The notes under the pieces were generated by a model that was not told where the DNA came from, searched no databases, and was given only the letters and a program-made list of their open reading frames with translations. Of a DNA stretch of 64,000 nucleotides, positions 9,100 through 16,798 are shown piece by piece. This stretch comes from Pseudomonas weihenstephanensis (GTDB lineage Bacteria; Pseudomonadota; Gammaproteobacteria; Pseudomonadales; Pseudomonadaceae): the NCBI RefSeq assembly GCF_001043055.1, contig NZ_JYLF01000003.1:558001-622000 (forward strand). The letters are read 5' to 3'. The position numbers and the translations under genes were made by a program. The stretch's first letter is position 1, and every line of letters begins with the position of its first letter.

Positions 9100-9870
9100 A
9101 TGAGCATTCCCACCGTGGTATTGGTTTCAATCGGTGTCCACCCTGCCTCGGGTCGCCCCCGGCGGGCTGAACAAGATGCCCGTGCGGTCGAAATGGGCCT
9201 GCAACTGGCTGGGGATAACCTGCATGTGCTGCATGCAGGCAACCCTCAGGAACCGGCTTTGCGCGCCTATCTGGGCATGGGCCTGGACGAGCTTCACGTC
9301 CTTGAACAGCCCGCTGGCGCCGATGCGTTGCCGGTTTTGCGCGAATACCTGCGCGAAGCCGGCGTGCAACTGGTGCTGACCGGTAGCCAGGCCGAAACCG
9401 GTGAAGGCTCGGGCATGCTCCCGTATCTGTTGGCCGAGCAACTGGGCTGGCCGCTCCTGGTGGGCGTGGCGCAAATTGAATCTGTGCACAACGGCATGGC
9501 CCATGTGCTGCAAGCGTTGCCCCGTGGCCAGCGTCGTCGGCTTTGTGTGCGCCTGCCGTTCATGGCCACTGTGGATAACGCGGCCCCCAAAGCACGGCAA
9601 AGCGCGTATGGCCCTGCGATTCGCGGATCGGTCGACGCTCAGGCGGTTGAGGTAACGGACGGGGACTTATCCACATCGCCCGTTTTGCAACCGGCAAAAC
9701 CTAGGCCCAAGCGCCTCAAGGTGATCAAAGCTAAAAGCGGCGCCGAGCGCATGAAAGCCGCTACCGCCAAGGCGACAAGCGGGCAAGGGCAGGTGCTGCA
9801 AGGGATCTGCGCCGAAGACAGTGCACAGGCTATTTTGAACCTGCTGATTGAAGAGGGTGTGCTGCGCTGA
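9100..9870 (+). CDS. Electron transfer flavoprotein beta-subunit-like protein of the dgc operon
   Basis: A 256-residue EtfB/FixA-like protein. I chose the ATG at 9100 (MSIPTVVLVSIGVHPASG), preceded by GGAGAAG, over an in-frame TTG at 9085. EtfB features are visible: the LAGDNLHVLHAG strand and the GSQAETGEGSGMLPYLLAEQLGWP loop (family pattern G-x-x-x-x-D-x-x-x-x-x-x-P). The lysine-rich C-terminus (KPRPKRLKVIKAKSG) matches the EtfB recognition tail. It ends the operon; the following 449 bases are non-coding. Two DnaA-box sequences (9570 and 9667) lie in the coding region. Confidence 0.82.
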   Translation: MSIPTVVLVSIGVHPASGRPRRAEQDARAVEMGLQLAGDNLHVLHAGNPQEPALRAYLGMGLDELHVLEQPAGADALPVLREYLREAGVQLVLTGSQAETGEGSGMLPYLLAEQLGWPLLVGVAQIESVHNGMAHVLQALPRGQRRRLCVRLPFMATVDNAAPKARQSAYGPAIRGSVDAQAVEVTDGDLSTSPVLQPAKPRPKRLKVIKAKSGAERMKAATAKATSGQGQVLQGICAEDSAQAILNLLIEEGVLR

Positions 9871-10319
9871 GAGTTGCCCACAAAGTCTGTTAGCGCTTAT
9901 GTGGATAACATGTTCGTTGTCGGCTAAGCGCTATATAAAACGGGCCTTTCAAGCTTTTGGCTAAAAAACGATCAAATGCTGTGGTTATCCACTGATGCGT
10001 CACTAAAGCCTTGAAATCCAGTGCTTTGCGCCGCTTTTCCACAGCACGAAGGTCCGGTGAATAAGTTGCACACATTCTCTGTTGGCGGATATGTGGATAA
10101 CATGTTCGCGGTTGGCTACAGGCCATGTAGAACGTGGCTTTGGCTTCGTTGTATGAAAAACAACCAATTGACGTTTCAGGGATGATTTATCCACTTCCCC
10201 ACAATTGCTGTGGGTGTGCCTGTGGATAACGTGTTCGTGAGTGGCTGCGGGCCACTCACTGCGTGCTCTGTACGGTTTTGGTTAAAAAATGATCAGGGGC
10301 GCTCAGGGTGAGGTCCGCA
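9871..10319. repeat. Non-coding region with three degenerate direct repeats
   Basis: No credible gene is present. A unit beginning TGTGGATAAC(A/G)TGTTCG occurs at about 9900, 10092 and 10221 and continues with a GGCT(A/G) segment. Copies one and three end alike (TTGGCTAAAAAACGATCA at 9957-9974 and TTGGTTAAAAAATGATCA near 10277-10294). Between copies lie further DnaA-box-like words in opposite orientation. The region separates the convergent ends of the ETF operon and gbcA. It may also terminate both transcripts, although I see no strong stem with a U-tract. Confidence 0.75.
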
Positions 10320-11612
10320 CTACTGCGCGACCACCCCTTTGAGGTAGGGCGCAGGCGCTGCCCCCAAATTATTGAGCAACCTTTCGCTGTACCAATCCAC
10401 AAAATTGACCACGCCGAATTCATAGGTGGTGGAGTACGGACCCGGCTGGTAGGCGCTGGAGTTGATGCCGCGCTGGTTTTCTTCGGCCAGTCGACGGTCT
10501 TGATCGTTGGTGGCGTCCCATACCTTGCGCATGCGCTCCACGTCGTAATCCACGCCTTCTACCGCGTCTTTGTGCACCAGCCATTTGGTGCTCACCAGCG
10601 TTTCTTGTGCGCTGATCGGCCACACCGTGAAGACGATGATGTGGTCGCCCATGCAGTGGTTCCACGAGTGCGGCAGGTGCAGGATGCGCATCGAACCCAG
10701 GTCCGGGTTTTTGATCCGCCCCATGAGTTTTGCACAGCCCTGTTTGCCATCCAGGGTCATCGACACGGTGCCCTTGAGCAACGGCATGCGCACGATGCGG
10801 TTGCGCAGGCCGAAACTGGCGTGCGCGTAAGGGATTTTTTCGGCGTCCCACGCCGCCGCGCTGGCGGCAACGTGGTCCTTGAACGCCTGATCGGCACGCG
10901 GGTCGGTGACGTCATCCCACTCCAGCAACGTTTTCAACAGCTCGGGGTGCGAGGCGTTGCAGTGGTAGCACTCGCGGTTGTTTTCCAGCACCAGTTTCCA
11001 ATTGGCTTTCTCCACCAGGGTGGTCTGGATTGCCACCTTGGTGTTTTCCATGTCGTAGGGTTCCATGTAGTGGTTCAGTGTGGCGAGGAACTCGTCGATG
11101 GCCGGTGGGTGCTCGGCCAGGCTGATAAACACGTAGCCGCCAGCGGTTTTAACGTTCACCGGTTTGAGGCCGTACTGCGCCATGTCAAAGCCTGCGCCCA
11201 TTTCAGTGCCCGCGAACAACAGTCGCCCGTCCAGTTCATAGGTCCACTGGTGGTAATGGCACACCAGTTTGGCGACTTTGCCTTTGACCGTGGTGCAAAG
11301 CCGCGAGCCGCGATGGCGACAGACGTTATGAAACGCATGCACCTGCCCCTCTGCCCCGCGAATGACGATGATCGGGTTGTTGCCCACTTGCAGGGTCATG
11401 AAGTTGCCCTTGGTCGGTATCTCACAGGTCATGCCTGCAATCAGCCACTCCTTCTGGAAGATTTCCTGCATGTCGATGGCGAACAGCCGTTCGTCGTTGT
11501 AGAACGGCTGTGGCAACGAAAAGGTGCGCTCGCGGTTCTGCAACATCTGGGCGGTGGCCTTGCGTGCAGGTTCCAGTGGATCGCCCAGGCTCAAGGTTGC
11601 GGTGACGTCCAT
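10320..11612 (-). CDS. gbcA: Glycine betaine monooxygenase oxygenase subunit GbcA
   Basis: A 430-residue Rieske-type ring-hydroxylating oxygenase large subunit. The ATG at 11612 (MDVTATLSLGDPLEPARK) is preceded by AGGAC and gives the usual family length. The Rieske 2Fe-2S ligands are C98, H100, C118 and H121 (CRH then CHYH, spaced by 17). The mononuclear iron histidines are in NNRECYHCNASHPEL (H217 and H222). It N-demethylates glycine betaine to dimethylglycine with electrons from GbcB, as known in P. aeruginosa. It is divergent from gbcB across a 269-base promoter region and converges on the DnaA-box intergenic stretch. Confidence 0.94.
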   Translation of the reverse strand: MDVTATLSLGDPLEPARKATAQMLQNRERTFSLPQPFYNDERLFAIDMQEIFQKEWLIAGMTCEIPTKGNFMTLQVGNNPIIVIRGAEGQVHAFHNVCRHRGSRLCTTVKGKVAKLVCHYHQWTYELDGRLLFAGTEMGAGFDMAQYGLKPVNVKTAGGYVFISLAEHPPAIDEFLATLNHYMEPYDMENTKVAIQTTLVEKANWKLVLENNRECYHCNASHPELLKTLLEWDDVTDPRADQAFKDHVAASAAAWDAEKIPYAHASFGLRNRIVRMPLLKGTVSMTLDGKQGCAKLMGRIKNPDLGSMRILHLPHSWNHCMGDHIIVFTVWPISAQETLVSTKWLVHKDAVEGVDYDVERMRKVWDATNDQDRRLAEENQRGINSSAYQPGPYSTTYEFGVVNFVDWYSERLLNNLGAAPAPYLKGVVAQ

Positions 11613-11881
11613 CGTGTAGTCCTCATGGCCATGGGGTGCGGCCTTCAAGTGGCTGATCAAGGGTGCGACGCAAGGTAAAGCCATTGACGCTGAGTGTGCG
11701 TTCCAAGTGCTGCGAGGCCATATCTGCGGGCGACATGGCCCCATCTGTTCCCGACGCTTGAGCGCCTGTTTTCAGGGGCTGGTCGCGATAAGCATGTGAA
11801 TGTCGTGAATAGATAAATGCCCGCCCCGGCCCGTGCGCAGAATCGCCCATAAGAGGCTGGCAGTCGGCCGTGGAGAAGCGC
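11613..11881. promoter_or_regulatory. Divergent gbcA/gbcB promoter region
   Basis: The 269 bases between the two start codons must carry both promoters. In P. aeruginosa gbcA and gbcB are activated by the AraC-family regulator GbdR in response to betaine or dimethylglycine. I could not assign a GbdR site or -10/-35 boxes with confidence here, and no gbdR gene is in the window. Confidence 0.4.
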
Positions 11882-12982
11882 ATGTCCAATAGCTTTCTGA
11901 ACCCGGTTACCACCCAGACGTGGGCCAACGGCCGCCACACCGTTCGCTGCGTGAAAGTGATTCAGGAAACCTGGGATGTGCGCACCTTCTGCTTTATGGC
12001 CGAGCAGCCGATCCTGTTCTTTTTCAAACCGGGGCAGTTTGTGACCCTGGAACTTGAGATCGACGGCGAACAAGTGATGCGCTCGTACACCATCTCCAGC
12101 GCGCCATCGGTGCCGTACAGTTTTTCGGTGACCATCAAGCGCGTGCCGGGCGGGCGCGTGTCGAACTGGTTGCATGACACCTTGGCCGAAGGTCAGGAGG
12201 TGGCGGTGCACGGCCCGGTCGGGCTGTTCAATGCCATCGACGCCCCCAGCCCCAAAGTGTTGTACCTCAGCGGTGGTGTGGGCATTACCCCCGTGATGTC
12301 GATGGCGCGCTGGTTTTACGACACCAACGCCAATGTCGACATGGTGTTTATCCACAGTGCCCGCTCGCCCAAAGACATCATTTACCACCGTGAACTGGAG
12401 CACATGGCTTCACGCATCGATAACTTCAGCCTGCACTTGATCTGCGAAAAGCACGGGCTGGGCGAGCCGTGGGCGGGCTATCGCGGCTATTTGAATCACA
12501 AAATGCTGGAGCTGATGGCGCCCGACTTTCTTGAGCGCGAGGTGTTTTGTTGCGGGCCGACGCCGTACATGAGCGCGGTCAAGCGCCTGCTCCAAGCCAA
12601 TGGTTTCGACATGAGCCGTTACCACGAAGAATCGTTTGGCGCGACACCCCCTGAAGTGCGGGCCGATGCCGTGGAGCAAGCCGAACAAGCCGCCGATGCG
12701 CCGCAGCTGGATGTGGCGGACTTGAACCAGGTGGAGTTCACGGCGTCAGGCAAAAGCATTCGCGTGGGCCCCGCAGAAACCGTGCATGCAGCGGCGGCCA
12801 AACTGGGGCTGATGATTCCCAAAGCCTGCGGCATGGGCATCTGCGGGACCTGCAAAGTGTTGAAGCTGGGGGGGGAGGTGGACATGGAGCACAACGGCGG
12901 GATAACCGATGAGGACGTGGCAGAGGGCTACATTTTGTCGTGTTGCAGCGTGCCCAAGGGCGACGTGCGGATTGAGTTTTAG
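11882..12982 (+). CDS. gbcB: Glycine betaine monooxygenase reductase subunit GbcB
   Basis: A 366-residue ferredoxin-NAD(P)H reductase. Domains in order: FAD-binding barrel with RSYTISS near residue 72, NAD(P)-binding domain with SGGVGITPVM near 135 and CCGPTPYM near 223, and a C-terminal plant-type 2Fe-2S domain (CGMGICGTCKV ... SCCSVP). The ATG at 11882 is preceded by GGAGAA; a GTG at 11870 overlaps that site and is less likely. It supplies electrons to the GbcA Rieske centre. A perfect DnaA-box 9-mer (12348) lies inside the gene. Confidence 0.93.
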   Translation: MSNSFLNPVTTQTWANGRHTVRCVKVIQETWDVRTFCFMAEQPILFFFKPGQFVTLELEIDGEQVMRSYTISSAPSVPYSFSVTIKRVPGGRVSNWLHDTLAEGQEVAVHGPVGLFNAIDAPSPKVLYLSGGVGITPVMSMARWFYDTNANVDMVFIHSARSPKDIIYHRELEHMASRIDNFSLHLICEKHGLGEPWAGYRGYLNHKMLELMAPDFLEREVFCCGPTPYMSAVKRLLQANGFDMSRYHEESFGATPPEVRADAVEQAEQAADAPQLDVADLNQVEFTASGKSIRVGPAETVHAAAAKLGLMIPKACGMGICGTCKVLKLGGEVDMEHNGGITDEDVAEGYILSCCSVPKGDVRIEF

Positions 12983-12994
12983 GGCGCCTGTTTG

Positions 12995-13028
12995 CCCTCA
13001 CCCTCTCCCGGAGGGTGAGGGTGAGGGG
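12995..13028. repeat. REP palindrome after gbcB
   Basis: A compact palindrome of the CCCTCACCC / GGGTGAGGG family lies between the convergent ends of gbcB and the chemoreceptor gene. A strong hairpin at a convergent junction could act as a bidirectional transcript 3' end, which is inference. Confidence 0.85.
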
Positions 13029-13036
13029 CTTTGGCC

Positions 13037-14662
13037 TTACAGGCTGAACCGCGAAACCATGCTGTTCAGGTCAACGGCCAAACGCGACAGCTCATTGCTG
13101 GCGGAGCTGGTCTGGCTGGCACCGGTCGCCGATTGCACAGACAAGTCGCGGATGTTGACCAGGTTGCGGTCCACTTCGCGTGCCACTTGCGCCTGCTCTT
13201 CGGCCGCGCTGGCGATCACCAGGTTGCGCTCGTTGATTTCCACAATCGCGGTGTTGATGGTCTCCAGCGCCAACCCGGCGCCTTTGGCGATGTTCAATGT
13301 CGATTCAGCGCGCTCAGTGCTGTTGCGCATCGAGTCCACGGCATGTTCGGTGCCGCCCTGAATGCTACCGATCATGCGTTCAATCTCGCTGGTCGACTGC
13401 TGAGTACGATGGGCCAGGGCGCGTACTTCGTCTGCAACCACGGCAAAACCACGGCCCGCTTCACCAGCGCGTGCGGCTTCGATGGCTGCGTTCAGGGCCA
13501 GCAGGTTGGTTTGGTCGGCCAGGCCGCGAATCACATCCAGCACTTTGCCGATGTCCCGCGACTCGGCCGCCAGGTTACCAATCAAGGTGGCAGTGCTTTG
13601 CACATCGCCGCTCATGCGTTCGATGGCGCTGACGGTTTCCAGTACCAGGTCGCGACCATCACCGGCAGACGCCGTTGCACTTTTCGAGGCTTCGGAGGTG
13701 CTGACGGCATTACGCGCGACTTCTTCCACGGCGCTGGTCATTTCGTTGACGGCGGTGGCGGCCTGTTCGATTTCGTTGTTTTGCTGGGTCAGCCCTTTGG
13801 CGCTTTCTTCGGTCACGCAGTTCAGCTCTTCCGCCGCCGAGGCCAGTTGAGTGGCCGAGCCCGAAATACGCTGCAAAGTGTCGCGCAGCTTACTTTGCAT
13901 CTTGGCCATCGCTTGCAGCAAGCGCCCGGCTTCATCGCTGCCGTCCACTTTAATCGGCCGCGTGAGGTTGCCTTCAGCAATGGCTTCGGCAGCTTCCAGC
14001 GCCTGGGCGATAGGTTGCGTGATGCTGCGGGTCAGCAGCAACGCGCACAGAACGGTCAGAGCGGTGGCCAGGAGCAGCAGGAATACCACCAGTTTGATGG
14101 CCGCTGCGTACATGTCGCTGGCGTGTTGATTGGCATCGCTGATCTGCTGACCATTGATGCGCATCAGGTCGTTGAGTTCTTTGTTGATAGCTTCGGAGTT
14201 GTTCAACAGGTCGGTGTTGAGCAAATCACGCAATTTGTCGACTTCGCCGTTGCGCGACAAGCTGCGCATGCGGTCTTCCAGTTGGCGGTACTGGCTCATC
14301 AGCGTCTGGTAGTGGTCGTATACCGCCTGTTCATCAGGACCGCTGATGTACTTTTCGTACTCATTCTGGGCATCGCGGATTTGCTGATTGCGCTGGTCCA
14401 GCAACTCCATGGTTTTTTGCTGAACTTCCGGCTCACGGTTAATCAGCAAGCGGTACGACAACACCCGCAGGCGCAGGGCCAGTTGAGTGAACTCGTCCAG
14501 GTTTTGAATGCTCGGCACGCTGCTGGTGCTGATCTCTTCGGCGGCAGAACGGATTTGGCTCATTTGAAGGAGTGCGCCTGCACCCAGAATCAGCATCAGT
14601 GTGCCGATCAACGCAAACCCTAAAAAGGCGCGCGGGGCGATATTCATATTGCGTAAAGACAT
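13037..14662 (-). CDS. Methyl-accepting chemotaxis protein (four-helix-bundle sensor)
   Basis: A 541-residue chemoreceptor. The ATG at 14662 ([16 protein letters not shown]) follows AGGAAA. Layout: membrane helix at ~12-33, periplasmic helical domain of about 155 residues (4HB_MCP type), second membrane helix at ~190-212 ([20 protein letters not shown]), HAMP, then the signalling coiled coil with the conserved tip ([18 protein letters not shown]). No pentapeptide CheR tether is visible at the C-terminus. Its position between gbcB and the sox genes suggests a ligand linked to quaternary amines, but nothing in the sensor domain proves this. Confidence 0.9.
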   Translation of the reverse strand: MSLRNMNIAPRAFLGFALIGTLMLILGAGALLQMSQIRSAAEEISTSSVPSIQNLDEFTQLALRLRVLSYRLLINREPEVQQKTMELLDQRNQQIRDAQNEYEKYISGPDEQAVYDHYQTLMSQYRQLEDRMRSLSRNGEVDKLRDLLNTDLLNNSEAINKELNDLMRINGQQISDANQHASDMYAAAIKLVVFLLLLATALTVLCALLLTRSITQPIAQALEAAEAIAEGNLTRPIKVDGSDEAGRLLQAMAKMQSKLRDTLQRISGSATQLASAAEELNCVTEESAKGLTQQNNEIEQAATAVNEMTSAVEEVARNAVSTSEASKSATASAGDGRDLVLETVSAIERMSGDVQSTATLIGNLAAESRDIGKVLDVIRGLADQTNLLALNAAIEAARAGEAGRGFAVVADEVRALAHRTQQSTSEIERMIGSIQGGTEHAVDSMRNSTERAESTLNIAKGAGLALETINTAIVEINERNLVIASAAEEQAQVAREVDRNLVNIRDLSVQSATGASQTSSASNELSRLAVDLNSMVSRFSL

Positions 14663-14941
14663 GATGTTTCCTGGGGGAAGAGGCGCAATCCGTGCGGCGT
14701 CAATGCGGGGTGTATATGACCTATCGGTCATAAGACTAAAGTCTTGAATGCCATGTGCGATTTTGTCGCACACAGACCTTGGGCGACCGGGGGCGGGAAC
14801 CTAGTTCACAAAGCACAGTCTTTAAGGGGCAAAGGAAGGTCGCCCCGCGCTAAATCGGGCCTTTGGGCCTGAATAACCCTAGCTTAGAAGGTGACTTTTC
14901 TTTATCGTACGCGCCCTCTGAAACTGCTTGAGATCTTCCCC

Positions 14942-15172
14942 ATGATTGAGTCATCCCTTAGCAAACTGGAACAACTGGTCAGCGACCTGGTTCAGCAAAA
15001 GCAAGAGCTGCTGGACACCAACACGCAGCTGAGCGCCGAACTGGCCCAGGCCAAAGACGAAAACGAAAGCCTGCAATTGAGCCTGATGGAACAGGAAGAG
15101 AAGCAAGGCGCCACCGCAGCCCGCATTCAGGCATTGGTTGAGCGCGTAAGCGTGAGCCCTGTCAACGCATGA
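14942..15172 (+). CDS. Short coiled-coil protein of the TIGR02449 type, partner of ZapA
   Basis: A 76-residue, almost entirely helical protein (MIESSLSKLEQLVSDLVQQK) with heptad-like leucines and many Gln/Glu residues, as in the TIGR02449 family usually encoded just before zapA. The ATG at 14942 was taken because upstream in-frame codons would give a non-family leader. Its stop overlaps the zapA-like start by four bases (ATGA). Other small cell-division coiled coils such as ZapB look similar in composition. The function is presumably structural support of FtsZ-ring assembly, inferred only from the pairing. Confidence 0.75.
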   Translation: MIESSLSKLEQLVSDLVQQKQELLDTNTQLSAELAQAKDENESLQLSLMEQEEKQGATAARIQALVERVSVSPVNA

Positions 15173-15471
15173 GCGTGGACAGAGACGGTGTAAATGTCGT
15201 CTCGATTCTGGGTAACGACTACACGATCAAGGCACCGGAGGGGGAGCAAAAGACCCTGATGGCCGCCACAGTCATGTTGAAAGCCGCCCTGGCCGAAACG
15301 AAAAGAAAGTACCCGAGCCTGATCGGGGACAAGCTGTTGGTGCTGGCAGCATTGAATCTGTGTTCGCAACAGATTGAACTGCAACTGAGCCACAAGCAGG
15401 AACTCGACCGTTATCAAGAGCAAGTCAGCGCCACGGTCGATGTGATAGAGCGAACGCTCGGGCAGTCCTGA
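15169..15471 (+). CDS. ZapA-family cell-division protein
   Basis: A 100-residue ZapA-like protein. The N-terminal globular head contains VSILGNDYTIKAPEGEQ and the conserved DKLLVLAALNLCSQQIEL helix; a C-terminal coiled coil (HKQELDRYQEQVSATVDVIE) follows. ZapA cross-links FtsZ filaments at midcell. The usual Pseudomonas zapA neighbourhood (6S RNA gene, 5-formyltetrahydrofolate cyclo-ligase, pepP) is absent: the next feature is a palindrome and ltaA 54 bases away. It is therefore probably an extra copy rather than the canonical gene. I leave the symbol blank for that reason. Confidence 0.78.
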   Translation: MSVDRDGVNVVSILGNDYTIKAPEGEQKTLMAATVMLKAALAETKRKYPSLIGDKLLVLAALNLCSQQIELQLSHKQELDRYQEQVSATVDVIERTLGQS

Positions 15472-15489
15472 GAATTCGCCACGCTCTGC

Positions 15490-15517
15490 GTAGCCGCAGC
15501 CTGGCGGCAGCGGCTAC
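15490..15517. repeat. Inverted repeat at the zapA/ltaA convergent junction
   Basis: GTAGCCGC at 15490-15497 pairs with GCGGCTAC at 15510-15517, within a longer GC-rich hairpin. It matches a second palindromic repeat family of this window (core GTAGCCGCTGCCGCAGG-like) also seen near 30711, 38956, 42841 and 55545. It probably serves as a transcript end for two convergent genes. Confidence 0.65.
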
Positions 15518-15524
15518 GGGGGGC

Positions 15525-16565
15525 TTAGCCTGCCATGACTTCGCGAATATCGGCTGCCAATTCCCGCACGCGGGCTTCGTCGGTGTCCCATGAGCACATG
15601 AACCGTGCGCCACCTTTGCCAATAAAGGTGTAGAAACGCCAGCCCTTGGCGGTCAGCGCGGCAACCGCCGGTTCCGACAGTTGCAAAAACACACCGTTGG
15701 CTTCTACCGGGAACATCAACTCCACCCCTGCAATGTCACTCACCAGCTCGCTGAGCAGCTGTGCGCAGTGGTTGGCGTGGCGCGCGTGTTTAAGCCAGGC
15801 GTCGTTTTCCAGCAGGCCGACCCACGGCGCTGACAGAAAGCGCATTTTCGACGCCAGTTGCCCGGCCTGTTTGCAGCGGTAGTCAAAGTCCACAGCCAGG
15901 TTGTGATCGAAGAACAGAATCGCTTCGCCCACCGCCATGCCGTTTTTAGTGCCACCAAAGCACAGCACATCGACCCCGGCTTTCCACGACAGCTCGGCAG
16001 GCGAGCAACCGAGGAACGCGCAGGCGTTGGAGAAACGCGCGCCGTCCATGTGCAGCAGTAAGCCCAGTTCTTTACAGGTGGCGCTGATGGCGCGGATTTC
16101 TTCGGGGTGGTAGACACTGCCCACTTCTGTGGCCTGGGTAATGGTCACCACGCGTGGCTTGGGGTAGTGGATGTCTTTGCGCTTGAGGGCGATTTCGCGG
16201 ATGGACTCGGGGGTGATCTTGCCGTTTTCAGTGCGTGCGATCAGCAGTTTTGAGCCGTTGGAAAAAAACTCGGGCGCGCCGCATTCGTCGGTTTCAACGT
16301 GGGCGGTTTCGGAGCAGATCACGCTGTGAAAGCTCTGGCACAGTGATGACAGGGCCAGCGAGTTGGCGGCAGTGCCATTGAACGCGAAGTACACCTCGCA
16401 GTCGGTTTCGAACAGTTTGCGAAAGTCATCTGCTGCGCGCAGCGTCCATTCGTCATCGCCGTAAGAGCGTTGGTGGCCGTGGTTGGCTTTTTCCATGGCA
16501 GACCAGACTTCGGGGCAGATACCGGAGTAGTTGTCGCTGGCGAATTGTTGGCTCTTGTCAGTCAT
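15525..16565 (-). CDS. ltaA: Low-specificity L-threonine aldolase
   Basis: A 346-residue PLP-dependent aldolase of the beta-eliminating lyase family. The ATG at 16565 gives MTDKSQQFASDNYSG. Family signatures: ASDNYSGICPEV at the start, HVETDECGAPEF near residue 86, LHMDGARFSNACAFLG, and the PLP lysine in CFGGTKNGM. It cleaves threonine/allo-threonine to glycine and acetaldehyde (and related beta-hydroxy amino acids). Neighbours are glycine-producing betaine catabolism genes, consistent with glycine/serine/threonine interconversion; P. aeruginosa has ltaA (PA5413) in the same cluster. It is divergent from soxB. Confidence 0.92.
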   Translation of the reverse strand: MTDKSQQFASDNYSGICPEVWSAMEKANHGHQRSYGDDEWTLRAADDFRKLFETDCEVYFAFNGTAANSLALSSLCQSFHSVICSETAHVETDECGAPEFFSNGSKLLIARTENGKITPESIREIALKRKDIHYPKPRVVTITQATEVGSVYHPEEIRAISATCKELGLLLHMDGARFSNACAFLGCSPAELSWKAGVDVLCFGGTKNGMAVGEAILFFDHNLAVDFDYRCKQAGQLASKMRFLSAPWVGLLENDAWLKHARHANHCAQLLSELVSDIAGVELMFPVEANGVFLQLSEPAVAALTAKGWRFYTFIGKGGARFMCSWDTDEARVRELAADIREVMAG

Positions 16566-16798
16566 TTCCCGGTTCCATGGTCGAAGATTGTCGTGCACTT
16601 TAGCCAAGAAATCCGCGAGTGCACAGTTGTGGGTTAAAACCCGGAAATACCTTACAAGGAACTGTTTGAGGGTGTATGTCGTAAATGCACCCTTGCGTGG
16701 CGTCCTTGGGCATTTGGTCACCCCGCGCCCGCTCTACCATCGGTCTTAAAGGGCAAGCCCTCACCGACTATGGCGCGCGGGCGCCGGGAGTACAGCCT

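Larger units (their letters stand above)
8303..10229. promoter_or_regulatory. Dense cluster of DnaA-box sequences (possible DnaA-titration locus)
   Basis: Perfect 9-mers TTATCCACA or its complement TGTGGATAA occur at 8303, 8562, 8984, 9570, 9667, 9900, 10092 and 10221. Close variants occur at 8695 and 10035 (TTTTCCACA), 9985 and 10187 (TTATCCACT) and 10056 (GGTGAATAA). Elsewhere in the window I saw only one further perfect copy, at 12348 in gbcB. Chance expectation for eight perfect copies in under 2 kb is very low. The boxes run through two genes and concentrate in the non-coding 9871-10319. The sequences are seen directly; DnaA binding or a datA-like function is inference. Confidence 0.6.

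Noticed and set aside
9890..10126. A 78-codon minus-strand frame with internally repeated residues
   Set aside because: The repetition (RTCYPH) comes from translating the DnaA-box repeat; there is no ribosome site or homology.
10308..11678. A 456-codon plus-strand frame opposite gbcA
   Set aside because: GbcA on the minus strand has the Rieske and iron motifs; this is its antisense shadow.
13031..14623. A 530-codon plus-strand frame over the chemoreceptor
   Set aside because: The minus-strand frame encodes HAMP and MCP signalling motifs; the plus-strand frame is a shadow.
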